Source of the DNA: Branchiostoma floridae
Taxonomy: Eukaryota > Chordata > Leptocardii > Amphioxiformes > Branchiostomatidae
Assembly (NCBI RefSeq): GCF_000003815.2
Contig: NC_049984.1
Location: 22,115,175-22,179,174, forward strand
Length of the DNA: 64,000 nt
Reading direction: 5' to 3'
Shown: piece by piece, positions 1-10,066 of the stretch
Numbering within the stretch: the first letter of the stretch is position 1
How the letters are laid out: every line of letters starts with the position of its first letter
Translations under genes and position numbers: made by a program
The notes under the pieces: generated by a model
Told to the model about the DNA's origin: nothing
What the model saw: the letters and a program-made list of their open reading frames with translations, nothing else
Databases searched by the model: none

Positions 1-161
1 TTATGACCCCTTTTCAATATGGCGGCAAGCAGATTGTCGGCCGCTAGGAGCGCGATTTAAGTCATGATAATTAAGCACGGTGGTGAGACAAAGAACACTT
101 TCTTTGTTACATTTTTATGACACATTTACTTACAATAAGATTTCTTTATTATTTCTCTCAG

Positions 162-3100
162 GGTGTACAAATACACCAGCAAAGGGTTCGCGTTTCTGCG
201 AAAAGTGCAGGGAATTCGCTTGTGATCCCAAAGGAAAGACAGAGGAGGCAGTTGCAGAGCTGAAAGTTGAAGCAAATCTCGCCGACGATCCGTATCTAAT
301 TGAAGAGATCTTAGACAAGAAAAGTTTTCGGACAACAACACTTTACAAGGTAATTAGCTGCTATTAAATGCATAGTTGTGTTCTCATTGATAGTACAATA
401 ACGCATTAACATCATTGATGTAAACAAAGCTAGTCATCACATATTTTATCCACCATTAAATGTACTGTAGGTCCGAAGATTTCAAGATAAAGAAGAGGTA
501 TGGGAAAGGGAAGACTGTGTTCCAAAGAGGATGATATCCAAGTTCGAAAGAGGCCTGCAGCGGCAGCTACAACCACGTGTTCTGGTGGATCACTCTTTTG
601 GCGTTTTGACAAACCATGTACAACTATCAGAAGACACGGCGGATGACAATCCCAAAAGGCGCAAAGGAGGGTCGGATCTATTCCAAACTAGGTACGTTTA
701 TGAAGAGCGAGTTGACTGAAATCCTTGATTATACATTTTGAAACAGCAGCCACTAGCAAATATATTCAAATCATATCTTAATGCTTATTATAAACATATA
801 AAACAACTATCCGTATTGCATGTGTTTTATTCTATCTTTTTTTTTCTCGTCAGTGGATTTGCTGTAGAGAAAGACGGGGATTTAACTGTCAAGGACGATG
901 ATGGAGAGAGAGGTATAAAATGCAACACGCAGAAGGACAAAAGTGGAGTTCGCCTGAATGCCATCTCTGCAGGTTAGTTAAGAAACAAGTGCTTTTAAAA
1001 AAAGCTGGCGTTTCGTCTACGTTTATGAGTGTGACCTGTCTTTTTCTTGAAGTAAAATCTGATAGAAAAAGTCACTCAAGGGCTGTTGCGTCTATAAGAA
1101 AAATTGTTATTTTGGAAAGGAGTACTGTTTAATAGCGGGTCTTGGCTTACAACTTTATTTTAAAATGTACAATAAGTTCATTATAAAATCTACCAATATA
1201 CTCAGGTAGTCCTCATGAAGTCCTGTTCATAAGACAAAGGCCTTGCATATGTGAAATGAATACTAAAATAAATTAAAAAATGATATATAAAAATATAATA
1301 TCAATAAATAAATAGAATATTTATATATTATCTTCAATATTTAAAAAGAAAAAAACACCCACTCTCGGTTTCGAACCAGGGAATTGTACCGAGTATGCAA
1401 ATAAGACTGTACTATGGATGCAAACTATGGAAACTAATGGCAGAGAGTGAGTGAAACAAATATAGTCAACATACATTGTATATGTACAACTTGAATGTAT
1501 TCAATATCATGTGAATCTTGAGAAACGTATGCTCTTGTAAGTCAGGAGTTGCAGTGACCATATATTAAAGTTACACATAAATTAATGGGACAAAGGACAG
1601 TGTGTGATTGTACATGTATGCTTTTATTTTGATCAAATTCTATGAAGTGAGAAACATGGCCTTCACATTGTCTAGAATGAAAAGGGGAACTTAGTTCTAC
1701 GTTGCAGGGCAAAAATTGTGAAGTTGCGATACACATGATCTCATTTTCAGCACAACTATCATTGAGTAGTCCACAAATGATGTAAGTTAGAAATTGCTCA
1801 ATACAATATGATTCTCTACTGTGTTGTATATATAACGTTAAAGACAGATATGGTTGATGTGAAAACGAGATATTTAAGTAAAATGTGAGGTAATGTGGTG
1901 ACTAGAGTGTGTAATGTTGAGTGGGTGAGTGGGTACCGCATGCACGGGTGGGGTCCGGATACTGCGGTCAGCTGAGTGGGTACCGCATGCACGGGTGGGG
2001 CCCGGATACTGCGGTCAGCTGACCGCATGCACGGGTGGGGTCCGGATACTGCAGTCAGCTGAGTGGGTACCGCATGCACGGGTGGGGCCCGGATACTGCG
2101 GTCAGCTGACCGCATGCACGGGTGGGGTCCGGATACTGCGGTCAGCTGAGTGGGTACCGCATGCACGGGTGGGGTCCGAATACTGCGGTCAGCTGAGTTG
2201 GTACCGCATGCACGGGTGGGGTCCGGATACTGCGGTCAGCTGAGTGGGTACCGCATGCACGGGTGGGGTCCAGATACTGCGGTCAGCTGAATGGGTACCG
2301 CATGCACGGGTGGGGTCCGGATACTGCAGTCAGCTGAGTGGGTACCGCATGCACGGGTGGGGCCCGGATACTGCGGTCAGCTGACCGCATGCACGGGTGG
2401 GGTCCGGATACTGCAGTCAGCTGAGTGTGTACCGCATGCACGGGTGGGGCCCGGATACTGCGGTCAGCTGAGTGGGTACCGCATGCACGGGTGGATTTCG
2501 ATGAACTGCAGTCAGCTGAGTGGGTACCGCATACACGGGTGGGGTCCGGATACTGCGGTCAGCTGAGTGGGTACCGCATGCACGGGTGGGGTCCGGATAC
2601 TGCGGTCAGCTGAGTTGGTACCGCATGCACGGGTGGGGTCCGGATACTGCGGTCAGCTGAGTGGGTACCGCATGCACGGGTGGGGTCCAGATACTGCGGT
2701 CAGCTGAATGGGTACCGCATGCACGGGTGGGGTCCGGATACTGCGGTCAGCTGAGTGGGTACCGCATGCACGGCTGGGGTCCAGATACTTCGGTCAGCTG
2801 AGTGGGTAATACTAGCTACATCCAGCGCTCATATTCTTGATCTATGTACAGCCCTGAGGCTAAAAATAAACAAAAAATGAGAACTTAAGTTCACATACAA
2901 TATGTCAACACAATTTGTATAAATTCCTCTACTATATTGGAATAAAAGGACATTAAAGAGTGCGGCCTCACTGACTGGACCCGCTGGACAGAGCCGCTTG
3001 GAGGCGCTGTGTGAGGACTGGCCGACTGCTGCCAACCCCTGCGTCAGGGAACCCCGCATACTGGATACTACTACAACTACAACTACTACAACAACTACTA

Positions 3101-5570
3101 CTACTACTACATATACACATATATATTCAATATAACCAGCATAGCAGTATCACTTACAATTCCTTAAATATAAATAAATGCTTTCAGCAGTTCAGTAGTG
3201 GTTTGATAAATTACTGTACACATGGGGAAAAGAAGTCCCAACCTGTCTGAATGGATCTACTTTACTAAACTAAAGGAATAAAGGAATGATTCAGAAGGGA
3301 TCTGGCAGAACTTAAGTGCATGAAGAAACAACAATACGCCCCCCTCCCCCAGTAATTTGTTACAAAACATTCAACAGGCTAAAGTAACATGACGCAAGTT
3401 TACTCCGTTTCGCCAATTATATACCCAGACTGAGAGCATTTGTACCGGCCCCCGGGCTTTAATACCCTCCGTTGGCCTCGACAAACTACCCCGCCCCACT
3501 TCGAACGTCTCTAGCCCGGCGAGCGGACCTTGTGGGCTAGCGGAGAGAGGGGCAGGGACCGCAGGGTAGATTGTCGGGCCAGCGGGAGGGTAGGCCCGGG
3601 GGCAAAGCTCGGAGCGCGGGTCGGTACAACTGCTCTAGATGCCGGGTTTATATGCACTGACTATGATAATCGGTAACTCGAACCAAGGAGGTTTAACCTC
3701 CTTGCACGAACGAGTTATTTTTGTAATACCACCGACGTCCAGGGTAGATAATTCTCGATCTACATTTACCTGAAGACACATACAGATGGACTAGTGTTAC
3801 CTATACGCAACTATAAGGCATATAAGATTAAATATTTATTTCCTACCTCTGAGCGTTCGTTTCAAAATGGTGGACTAAACTGGAGTGAATGGCATTCTGT
3901 CTCCTTCTGTAGTGGTACACCAAACGCGAATAACCAATTAAAATAGCGCCAAATGAAATAGATAAGCTTAAAATCCCTTAATCTTATTGAATAGAAATAA
4001 TAGCCTAAGATTAGATTACATTATGAAATATGTTAGAAATCTACCTATGAAAGTCTAATGTGTCTTCAGCTTTTTCCATCAGAAAAAGAACAGTTGTAGC
4101 AGTTGCATGCGGTTGCATGTGTATCCTGCAAATCGGGCTACCTGGCTTTTCTTGCTCCCTTGCCATATAAGGCAAAGCCTGAACATGAAATTTTGCAGGT
4201 CTTGCCATATAAGGCAATGGTTGAACAAACATAGAAGGTCTTCATGCTGTGCGACACAGTGTTGAACCAAACCAAACAGCATGCACTGACTGAAGGTAAA
4301 ACCCATCACATTGCGTTTCGTCCCTGAAGGCAACAAAACGCAAAAAAGTCAATGTAGTTATGGCAAACGCTGCTAAACTTATAAAATGAGAAACCTTTCT
4401 ATTGATACATTTGAAATTCAATATATATATAACTATACGCATGTAAAATGAAATATTTTTGCAAGAGTCAAATAAAGGTTTTTAATCGCATGTTTTAAAG
4501 ATATCATTTTATGTCATTCCTTTCTGAATGTTCTCTAATTCACTCATTTCAGGTGTACTGGCATTCATTAAGCCATGTAACATTATTCTTGGACTCCACG
4601 AGCTATACTTGGCGGAGTCCAAGTCTCAGGTTTATGGCCATCTCCACAGTCTGTTGTCGAGATCAGAAATGGGAAAAACTGGTTAGTGCACAAATTTCAT
4701 GCTATTCAAACATCCTTAAATCCCAGGTCTAATTTACAGTTTACCGTTAATGGTATTTTTCAAGATCAGATGAAGCTTGAAATTAGTTAGCAATATGATG
4801 TTTTAAGTATATATTTTTTTCTTTATAGCAAGTCTAAACAGTTAATCAGTCAAGCAAACATCATTATTGTAGTGTGATATAACATATTCTTTTTTTCATA
4901 TAATCAATAACCATTTCAGAATACATCATCTACGATGACGCTTGCCATCTACGAAAATTTGCACGGAACCCGGCAAGGGCAGACGCAACAGAAACAACAA
5001 GACGTCTCGCCAACATGGAAATGCTGGTGGACCGAATGCACATGAGGGGGCATGTCGACCCATGGTGTAAGAAGCATTGTGGAACCTGGAGATTCGAGGA
5101 CTTAGATTTGGTAAAGTAATTCTTTTATCTAAAGGCAGTAATTGTAGAAACAATAAACAAACTTATATAACGTTTTGTTTTTTCTATTTATTTCCATTTT
5201 CCTACTTTGCGCTGTGCCAAAAAAATTGTACAGTTTAAATTCTAATCTGTTACAAGTTTTAGTAACTATTGCATTGTAAATTTTTGTAAATCAAAAGAAA
5301 AGGTCATGATTTGACAAACATTAATAATCATTTTTTTTATTTCTTAGTTCATTGAGTAAAAAAACGATAAGCTATAATGTATTTGTCCTCTTTAATTCAC
5401 AGGTCAACACAGAAGTATGCGAGCAAGTCTTCAGCTGGCTGTCAAGGTTTAACCGGATGACGAAGCACATGAACCAGCATCGTTTTATGTTTTTCTTACT
5501 TTATATTTCCCACTTACATAATGTACGTGAAGAACTGAAGCTCTCGAGTGCCGGACTGCTGGTAATTTAG
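162..5570 (+). CDS. KDZ-type (Kyakuja-Dileera-Zisupton-like) transposase gene, six exons, 5' incomplete
   Basis: Six exons join with consistent phase and no stop: 162-349, 471-691, 854-972, 4553-4681, 4920-5110 and 5403-5570, about 338 residues. All introns are GT..AG. Exon 1 encodes a cysteine cluster (GCTNTPAKGSRFCEKCREF) like the CxC zinc clusters attached to KDZ transposases. Exons 4 to 6 carry the transposase-like core: a VLAFIKPCNII segment with SKSQVY, then YDDACHLRKFA with a candidate catalytic Asp, RMHMRGHVDPWC, and NTEVCEQVFSWLSR with a candidate catalytic Glu. KDZ enzymes are RNase H-fold DNA transposases. The last exon ends in TAG at 5568-5570, but CTG|GTAATT at 5562 could be a donor. 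The start lies upstream of the window or in an exon not recognised. Intron 3 (3.6 kb) holds a minisatellite and a foldback. Family assignment is from motif memory; a domesticated host gene is an alternative. Confidence 0.62.
1935..2807. repeat. 47-bp minisatellite, 19 units, with three 40-bp short units
   Basis: Nineteen head-to-tail units begin ACCGCATGCACGGGTGGGG and end GTCAGCTGAGTGGGT. Fifteen are 47 bp. Three (second, fourth and tenth) lack the final AGTGGGT and are 40 bp. Unit 13 is 48 bp and scrambled in the middle. Variants recur as blocks: units 6 to 9 match units 15 to 18, so the array grew by segmental duplication of multi-unit blocks. Since 47 is not a multiple of 3, the array stays open across several frames on both strands, producing spurious open frames. 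Each unit contains CAGCTG and GCATGC palindromes. It lies inside intron 3 of the KDZ-type gene and is very GC-rich against AT-rich flanks. Confidence 0.97.
2808..3438. other. Intronic sequence, no gene seen
   Basis: Part of the KDZ-type gene's third intron. Only short simple repeats are visible: an ACT-rich run near 3068-3108 and a short poly-C stretch near 3340. I see no supported coding exon. Confidence 0.5.
3439..3630. mobile_element. GC-rich imperfect foldback element
   Basis: The two ends are inverted copies: TTGTACCGGCCC on the left pairs with the complement of GGGTCGGTACAA on the right. The inner arms also pair with mismatches (CCCCCGGGC, ACCCTCC, TGGCC, CGACAA, CTACCC on the left, against their complements on the right). 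The block is about 190 bp and strikingly GC-rich inside an AT-rich intron. It looks like a foldback-type non-autonomous element. No target duplication could be fixed. Confidence 0.55.
3684..3704. other. Perfect short palindrome (10-bp arms, 1-nt centre)
   Basis: CAAGGAGGTT, one T, then AACCTCCTTG. It lies about 50 bp after the GC-rich foldback. It could form a hairpin or be a symmetrical protein site; no function is assigned. Confidence 0.6.
3711..4552. other. Rest of intron 3 of the KDZ-type gene
   Basis: AT-rich sequence running to the acceptor CATTTCAG at 4552. A short direct repeat (GCCATATAAGGCAA) occurs at about 4162 and 4204. No coding exon is supported. Confidence 0.5.
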
Positions 5571-6888
5571 AAAAATAACGATTCCAAATCAAAGTATTTT
5601 CTCTTGTTCTCTTATATTCTCTAGAATGTAATAGTGATGTCATAGCACGGTAAAGCATATTTGATTGTATTCTAAGAAGCCGAAGAAGTTGAAAAGAGGG
5701 TAAAAATGTTCAGAACGTGTATCAATTTTCTAAATCAAGTAATTCAAAGTAAACTCGGCATAAAAAGTTTATGATATTAACTTAAGTTGATCGTAATTCT
5801 GTTGTTTCTGCGTTAATTTCAATGTATGATATATCTATAGAAAGCTTATATGATTTTCTTTCCAGTTGTATGAAAATCATCACCATTGTTAACTAAAAAA
5901 AACGCACTAGGCCTGCTTACTTGATTGGGTCACGAAAAAAAAGTGCGAAAATTTCCCCGTTTCTGTTCTACACTGTATCGAGCCGGGTTGTTATTGCCGC
6001 AGGTTTGAATGATTCAATCAATCCATTTATCACGTATCTTTTGGTATACAGAACACTCAAGTTTATTTCTATCATACCTGAGTAGAGTATTTTTCTATTG
6101 TTAATTTATGAAACAGGCACCAGGCCTGCTTACGTACGTGCTTACGTAGTCACAAAAATAAAGTTCCGTAATTACGCTACTCAAGACAAACACTACATTC
6201 AACTCATTTCCTTACGTCGGTATTGACTTGTGAATGTTGACAAGTTAAATAAACAGGGCATGTCAATCAAAGTCATTGTTACTCTTTATTCAGGCAAACG
6301 ATTTGAACCAATGTGTTTAACCGAGTGCTAGCCAAAAGCCATATGAAGGCTATTTTGTTCTAAGCAAAAAAAAGTTTAAAAAAATTATTTACTGAACATG
6401 CACGCTTACCATCTATGTAATTAAGAGGAATGATGAAAGCGTACTTTTTGAAACAACTGTTATCACCTTTGGTGGATTTGCGATGACAATTTCAAGACAT
6501 TTTGGACGTCTTACCTTCTGCTTATATGTGGACGAATCTCATTTGCATAGAGATGACGAAATATAGTCATAAGCCAATCGGCCTTCTGATTTGGGGGAAC
6601 ACATGAGCAGCTTCAGCCAATCAAAAATCTGGGCGTCAAATTCAATATATTCCCTTCGTCGTATAGATCTACAGGGGGTACCTCAAATTGACAATGCATG
6701 GCAACGCCATTGACGGATGAGTTCCAAGGTGAGTTCTTGCTGAGTTTTTGCATTGTAATCACGGTATTTTACTCACGGTATCAGCTTCTTCAAACCATTA
6801 ACTACACGACGCCAATTGCAAATTAATCCATGTAATAGTAGTACAACTAGTAAGTGAAATGAAGACTCACTCGCCCGATCAAGTAACA
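5571..6888. other. No gene recognised
   Basis: AT-rich sequence between the end of the KDZ-type gene and a gap. A diverged direct repeat containing AGGCCTGCTTAC occurs near 5908 and 6123, about 215 bp apart. Nothing else is supported. Confidence 0.5.
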
Positions 6889-7283
6889 NNNNNNNNNNNN
6901 NNNNNNNNNNNNNNNNNNNNNNNNNNNNNNNNNNNNNNNNNNNNNNNNNNNNNNNNNNNNNNNNNNNNNNNNNNNNNNNNNNNNNNNNNNNNNNNNNNNN
7001 NNNNNNNNNNNNNNNNNNNNNNNNNNNNNNNNNNNNNNNNNNNNNNNNNNNNNNNNNNNNNNNNNNNNNNNNNNNNNNNNNNNNNNNNNNNNNNNNNNNN
7101 NNNNNNNNNNNNNNNNNNNNNNNNNNNNNNNNNNNNNNNNNNNNNNNNNNNNNNNNNNNNNNNNNNNNNNNNNNNNNNNNNNNNNNNNNNNNNNNNNNNN
7201 NNNNNNNNNNNNNNNNNNNNNNNNNNNNNNNNNNNNNNNNNNNNNNNNNNNNNNNNNNNNNNNNNNNNNNNNNNNNNNNNNNN
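6889..7283. other. Assembly gap (395 N)
   Basis: A run of N. Open frames spanning it are artefacts. The sequence just after it resembles the right part of the TAA-flanked MITE family seen at 52430 and 61430, so the gap probably hides the rest of that copy. Confidence 0.99.
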
Positions 7284-7718
7284 CATCTTGTTTTTTTTTT
7301 ACTCATCTTATTCTTTTGCACTATCTCATTTTATTCTGCATAGGATGCCATCCATAAAATTTACATGCTTTATACAAGTGCTTATCCCATATGTTACAGT
7401 TCTGGTGAAGAAATGGAAGAGGAAATTACGCCAGACGAGTCTGAAATTCAGAGGAAAGAGGAGAAGAAAAATTAAGTAAAGGAAGAGGAGAAGAAAGAAA
7501 AACAAAAGAAAATGAGCCTCGAACAGTAAGTTGATATTTCACATTATCAGGAATTGTTATCAATATCGCAATAATGCAATTTCTTGCATTATGGAAACAT
7601 ACACATCTACCACATGCCTTTCTGAGTAGAAATAAAGGCACAAAGACCGAAAGTAAGTATTGATTGATTTATCAGTACAATATGACATGATGTAGTAACT
7701 TATATAAGCATGCAATTA

Positions 7719-7756
<38 letters not shown>

Positions 7757-8592
7757 CTTTCCAAATGTCATGGCAGAACTGATTGGCTGAAGAATAATGC
7801 TGAATATCCGTAAGTATTATATTATGTAATATTCTAAGATCCCAGGCATATTTAGTACACCTAAGACATAAATTGGACTTTTCATCGCATATCCATACTT
7901 TGCTTCCCGTGTTGGCCTCTGATGATGATGTCCTCGCCTGAACTGATTCATACTGTGTTTGTTTTTATGTGAACTATTAGCGCCATTGTAACTACATGAT
8001 CAAAATTTTCCAGTGAGCACAAGTACCAGAAACACGAAGTGAAGTAAGTTGGTTTGACAGAACTAACAAGGTTATAACAATAATCAAAATTCTTTTTTAG
8101 ACGTAAGTCATTGTTGAAATATGATTTGGTTTGCTTCCATTGTCAATTTTGATTAGAATAGACATTTCACAACGACTCACAAAATGTTCCTTGCTTTCTC
8201 TGATGTTTCCTATTCTGTGCTTTTACAGGCGCTGCTATCGCTGCAATTCTGCGACAAGTAAGTCTAAATGCAACCCTTCTCATTTCATTTTTATGTTATT
8301 CAATTATTTTCTATTCACACCAAATTGCATGCATAATTTTCTGTGTAACATTTGCTAACTAATCAAGCAACTAATTACTAATAATAAGCTATTGTAGGTG
8401 AGTCCACTATCATGGACATCTCATTTTCTTTTACAGTCGTCGTTGAGGTCGTGGTGGGAGGGGGGGGATGGAAGATGGGGTCGGGGGAGGAGGGCAAGAG
8501 GGTATTTCAGTTTTTCTTTAATTAGTTTCCTTTCTTTGTTCTAAACAAGTTGTACTACATTAGGTTTCTTTCTGCGCAATCAATCAGTGTGC
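7284..8592 (+). pseudogene. Decayed copy A of the CCHC zinc-knuckle/RGG microexon module
   Basis: This block is an inverted copy of 57640-58890. The same tiny exons can be aligned: a K/E-rich exon near 7402-7510, then 7631-7653, 7778-7810, one near 8013-8042, one near 8229-8258 and one from 8438. Most are followed by GTAAGT. It is broken: the 7631 exon reads AAA TAA, the zinc-knuckle exon has lost about 20 bp including the His and last Cys (only CYRC remains), and the RGG exon hits TGA after two Arg codons. It begins with remains of the MITE end (CATCCATAAAATTTAC near 7350) and stops at a gap. The counterpart at 57.6-58.6 kb is open, so this copy is a pseudogene. Confidence 0.7.
7722..7754. 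repeat. (TA)n microsatellite in copy A
   Basis: A pure TA run of about 16 units. The homologous place in the inverted copy near 58450 has only about 8 units, so the tract changed length after the duplication. Confidence 0.95.
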
Positions 8593-8692
8593 NNNNNNNN
8601 NNNNNNNNNNNNNNNNNNNNNNNNNNNNNNNNNNNNNNNNNNNNNNNNNNNNNNNNNNNNNNNNNNNNNNNNNNNNNNNNNNNNNNNNNNNN
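8593..8692. other. Assembly gap (100 N)
   Basis: Exactly 100 N, the usual placeholder for a gap of unknown length. Confidence 0.99.
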
Positions 8693-8733
8693 TAGCTACA
8701 TGTTTAACTTACATATACTGGGTTTTACCTTTT

Positions 8734-8791
8734 AGGTACAGGTGCAGGTACCGGACATGTACCTAAACCCTTGGTACCTGTACCTGTACCT
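8734..8791. repeat. AGGTAC-type hairpin with 19-bp arms
   Basis: AGGTACAGGTGCAGGTACC (8734-8752) pairs with GGTACCTGTACCTGTACCT (8773-8791) with one mismatch around a 20-nt loop. A further TAGGTAC occurs at about 8801. A related low-complexity stretch built on CAGGTCC lies at about 41660-41715. Confidence 0.8.
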
Positions 8792-8810
8792 GAAATTTGT
8801 TTAGGTACAC

Positions 8811-9434
8811 AGCCCTAGTATCCAGGTTTAGATAAAGCCCTTTTTAACCAAACCCCAGGCAGGCAGGCACATTATCATCCATTCAGTAGACGTGGAGAAA
8901 TCAGAAAGAGAATTAAACCGTAATATCTTCTTTTATTTTCTTAAGTGCCAACACATATCCATTTCATTATTTAAAACACATTAATATTATCATCTGCATT
9001 GAAAAAGATCAGATGGCTTCTGTAACAGGATCTGACTGTGTCCAAAGAAAAACTATATATAAGCCATGTGTACATGTAGAAATTACATCATCAAAAGTTT
9101 GACTCATGGCTTTACTGATATAACAGCCTACTACCCAGTGACTAAGTTTGTTGGTTAGATTATTCCCATCCCTCTAGAATATCAACCTTACACATTTAAC
9201 CTGCAAGTACAGTACAGACTTAGCTATTCTATATTTGAAGGGGAACAATATTTCACACACTATTTTATTTAGATCATACTAAATGTACATGGTATCATAC
9301 AATACAATTGTTTATCTTAATTACTGATCATTTGTATGATCCCTATCCCTTTCATAAACTAGTTACCAAAGTCAAGTCTCCTGAAAAAACGGTCGTAATG
9401 GCAAGGTGGTCGCTGAGAAGAGGTGGTCGCTTTG
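8811..9434. other. No gene recognised; possibly inside of a non-autonomous Tigger-like element
   Basis: AT-rich, no coding potential seen. It runs up to a Tigger-type terminal repeat at 9435-9447, so it may be the body of a decayed non-autonomous element. No matching left end was found. Confidence 0.35.
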
Positions 9435-9449
9435 GCAGGTTTGACTGTA
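9435..9449 (-). mobile_element. Solo terminal inverted repeat of a Tigger/pogo-type element plus TA
   Basis: GCAGGTTTGACTG followed by TA. It is the exact reverse complement of the left terminal repeat (CAGTCAAACCTGC) of the complete Tigger element at 36634. The preceding bases contain two copies of GGTGGTCGCT, a subterminal-repeat pattern. It is probably the right end of a non-autonomous relative. Confidence 0.6.
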
Positions 9450-9804
9450 TATACAAATTCTAAACATTGGTTACTGATTCCGCCAGGGATTGATCAACCA
9501 GCATTTCATTTGGCTTTCTTGATTTCTTTGTTTCTTATCAAGCAGGACACATCAAGGCCCGGGGTTCACTTTGAAAGTTGTGGTTCTAGTTGCTGCTTTT
9601 ATTAATTTATTGATCTAATTTTATGTATCTGTCAAGAGTGTGATGTGTCACAATTTGGTGATACGGGTCGACGCGACAATATACTTGTGTGGTAGATCTG
9701 GAAAAGTTCAACCACGATATTGTAATTGAATGCAAAACATTAGCGGTGGTCTTGAGTTAACGTTGATACCGCTACTGCAAATACCATAAACCTTCTCCTC
9801 TTCA

Positions 9805-10007
9805 TACGTAAACTGTATGTTGCCGGTGGGGTCGATGCTGTTAAGGTGGTCTGTGATTAAGGAGGCCATCTGGATAAGAAAGTCAACCCCAGTGATGAAC
9901 CGGGACGAGGGGGGATACAAACTAAGCCACGTTTGGGATTGTTTTCTCACCCCAAAAGCGCCACCTACATCGGCTACATATAGCGGTGAGAAGCAGAACT
10001 TCACTTA
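9805..10007 (+). pseudogene. Penelope-like element, C-terminal end of the RT/GIY-YIG protein
   Basis: The frame ending in TAG at 10006-10008 reads VIKEAIWIRKSTPVMNRD and then GGYKLSHVWD. This KEAI..IRK...P..NRD.GG..LSH.(W/Y)D pattern is the C-terminal end of Penelope-like retrotransposon proteins, just after the GIY-YIG endonuclease. The upstream RT and endonuclease are missing, so this is a 5'-truncated or deleted remnant. The downstream sequence (hammerhead-like motif, then TTGTGTACAAAGAATTTC and ACCAACCTGATGAAAC) is the expected Penelope terminal-repeat context. Confidence 0.7.
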
Positions 10008-10066
10008 GAAGCTCTGACGAAGGTGTCTGAGAGACATCGAAACGTAAGCTATGTAAGTACCCATTG
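10008..10066 (+). ncRNA. Hammerhead ribozyme-like motif of a Penelope terminal repeat
   Basis: CTGACGA (10014-10020) fits the core CUGANGA. A 7-bp stem follows (10022-10028 with 10032-10038, one G-U pair, GAG loop), then the core GAAA (10039-10042), then a 4-bp stem III (CGTA with TATG, AGC loop) and a GUA cleavage triplet ending at 10055. Hammerhead ribozymes are known in Penelope-like elements. Weak points: an extra A (10021) sits between the core and stem II, and only about three stem I pairs (GCU with AGU) are obvious. Confidence 0.5.

Noticed and set aside
15-60. ATGGCGGCAAGC... as the start of the KDZ-type gene with a YY1-like promoter motif
   Set aside because: The frame stops after 13 codons and no donor linking it to the exon at 162 could be justified, though a promoter role is possible.
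1360-1400. GGTTTCGAACC as a tRNA or SINE B box
   Set aside because: On the minus strand the T-arm pairs poorly and no A box or acceptor stem is evident.
1816-2613. Open frames of 60-116 codons on both strands across the minisatellite
   Set aside because: They arise because a 47-bp unit cycles through all frames without stops; the peptides are simple repeats of one unit.
1935-2807. CRISPR array
   Set aside because: Units are contiguous with no unique spacers, and the context is an animal genome.
6773-7479. Open frames of 135-206 codons around the first gap, and similar ones at 22124-22591 and 29077-29840
   Set aside because: They are kept open by N; no coding evidence on either side.
7722-7754. 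(TA)n as a functional element
   Set aside because: Plain microsatellite of variable length between duplicate copies.
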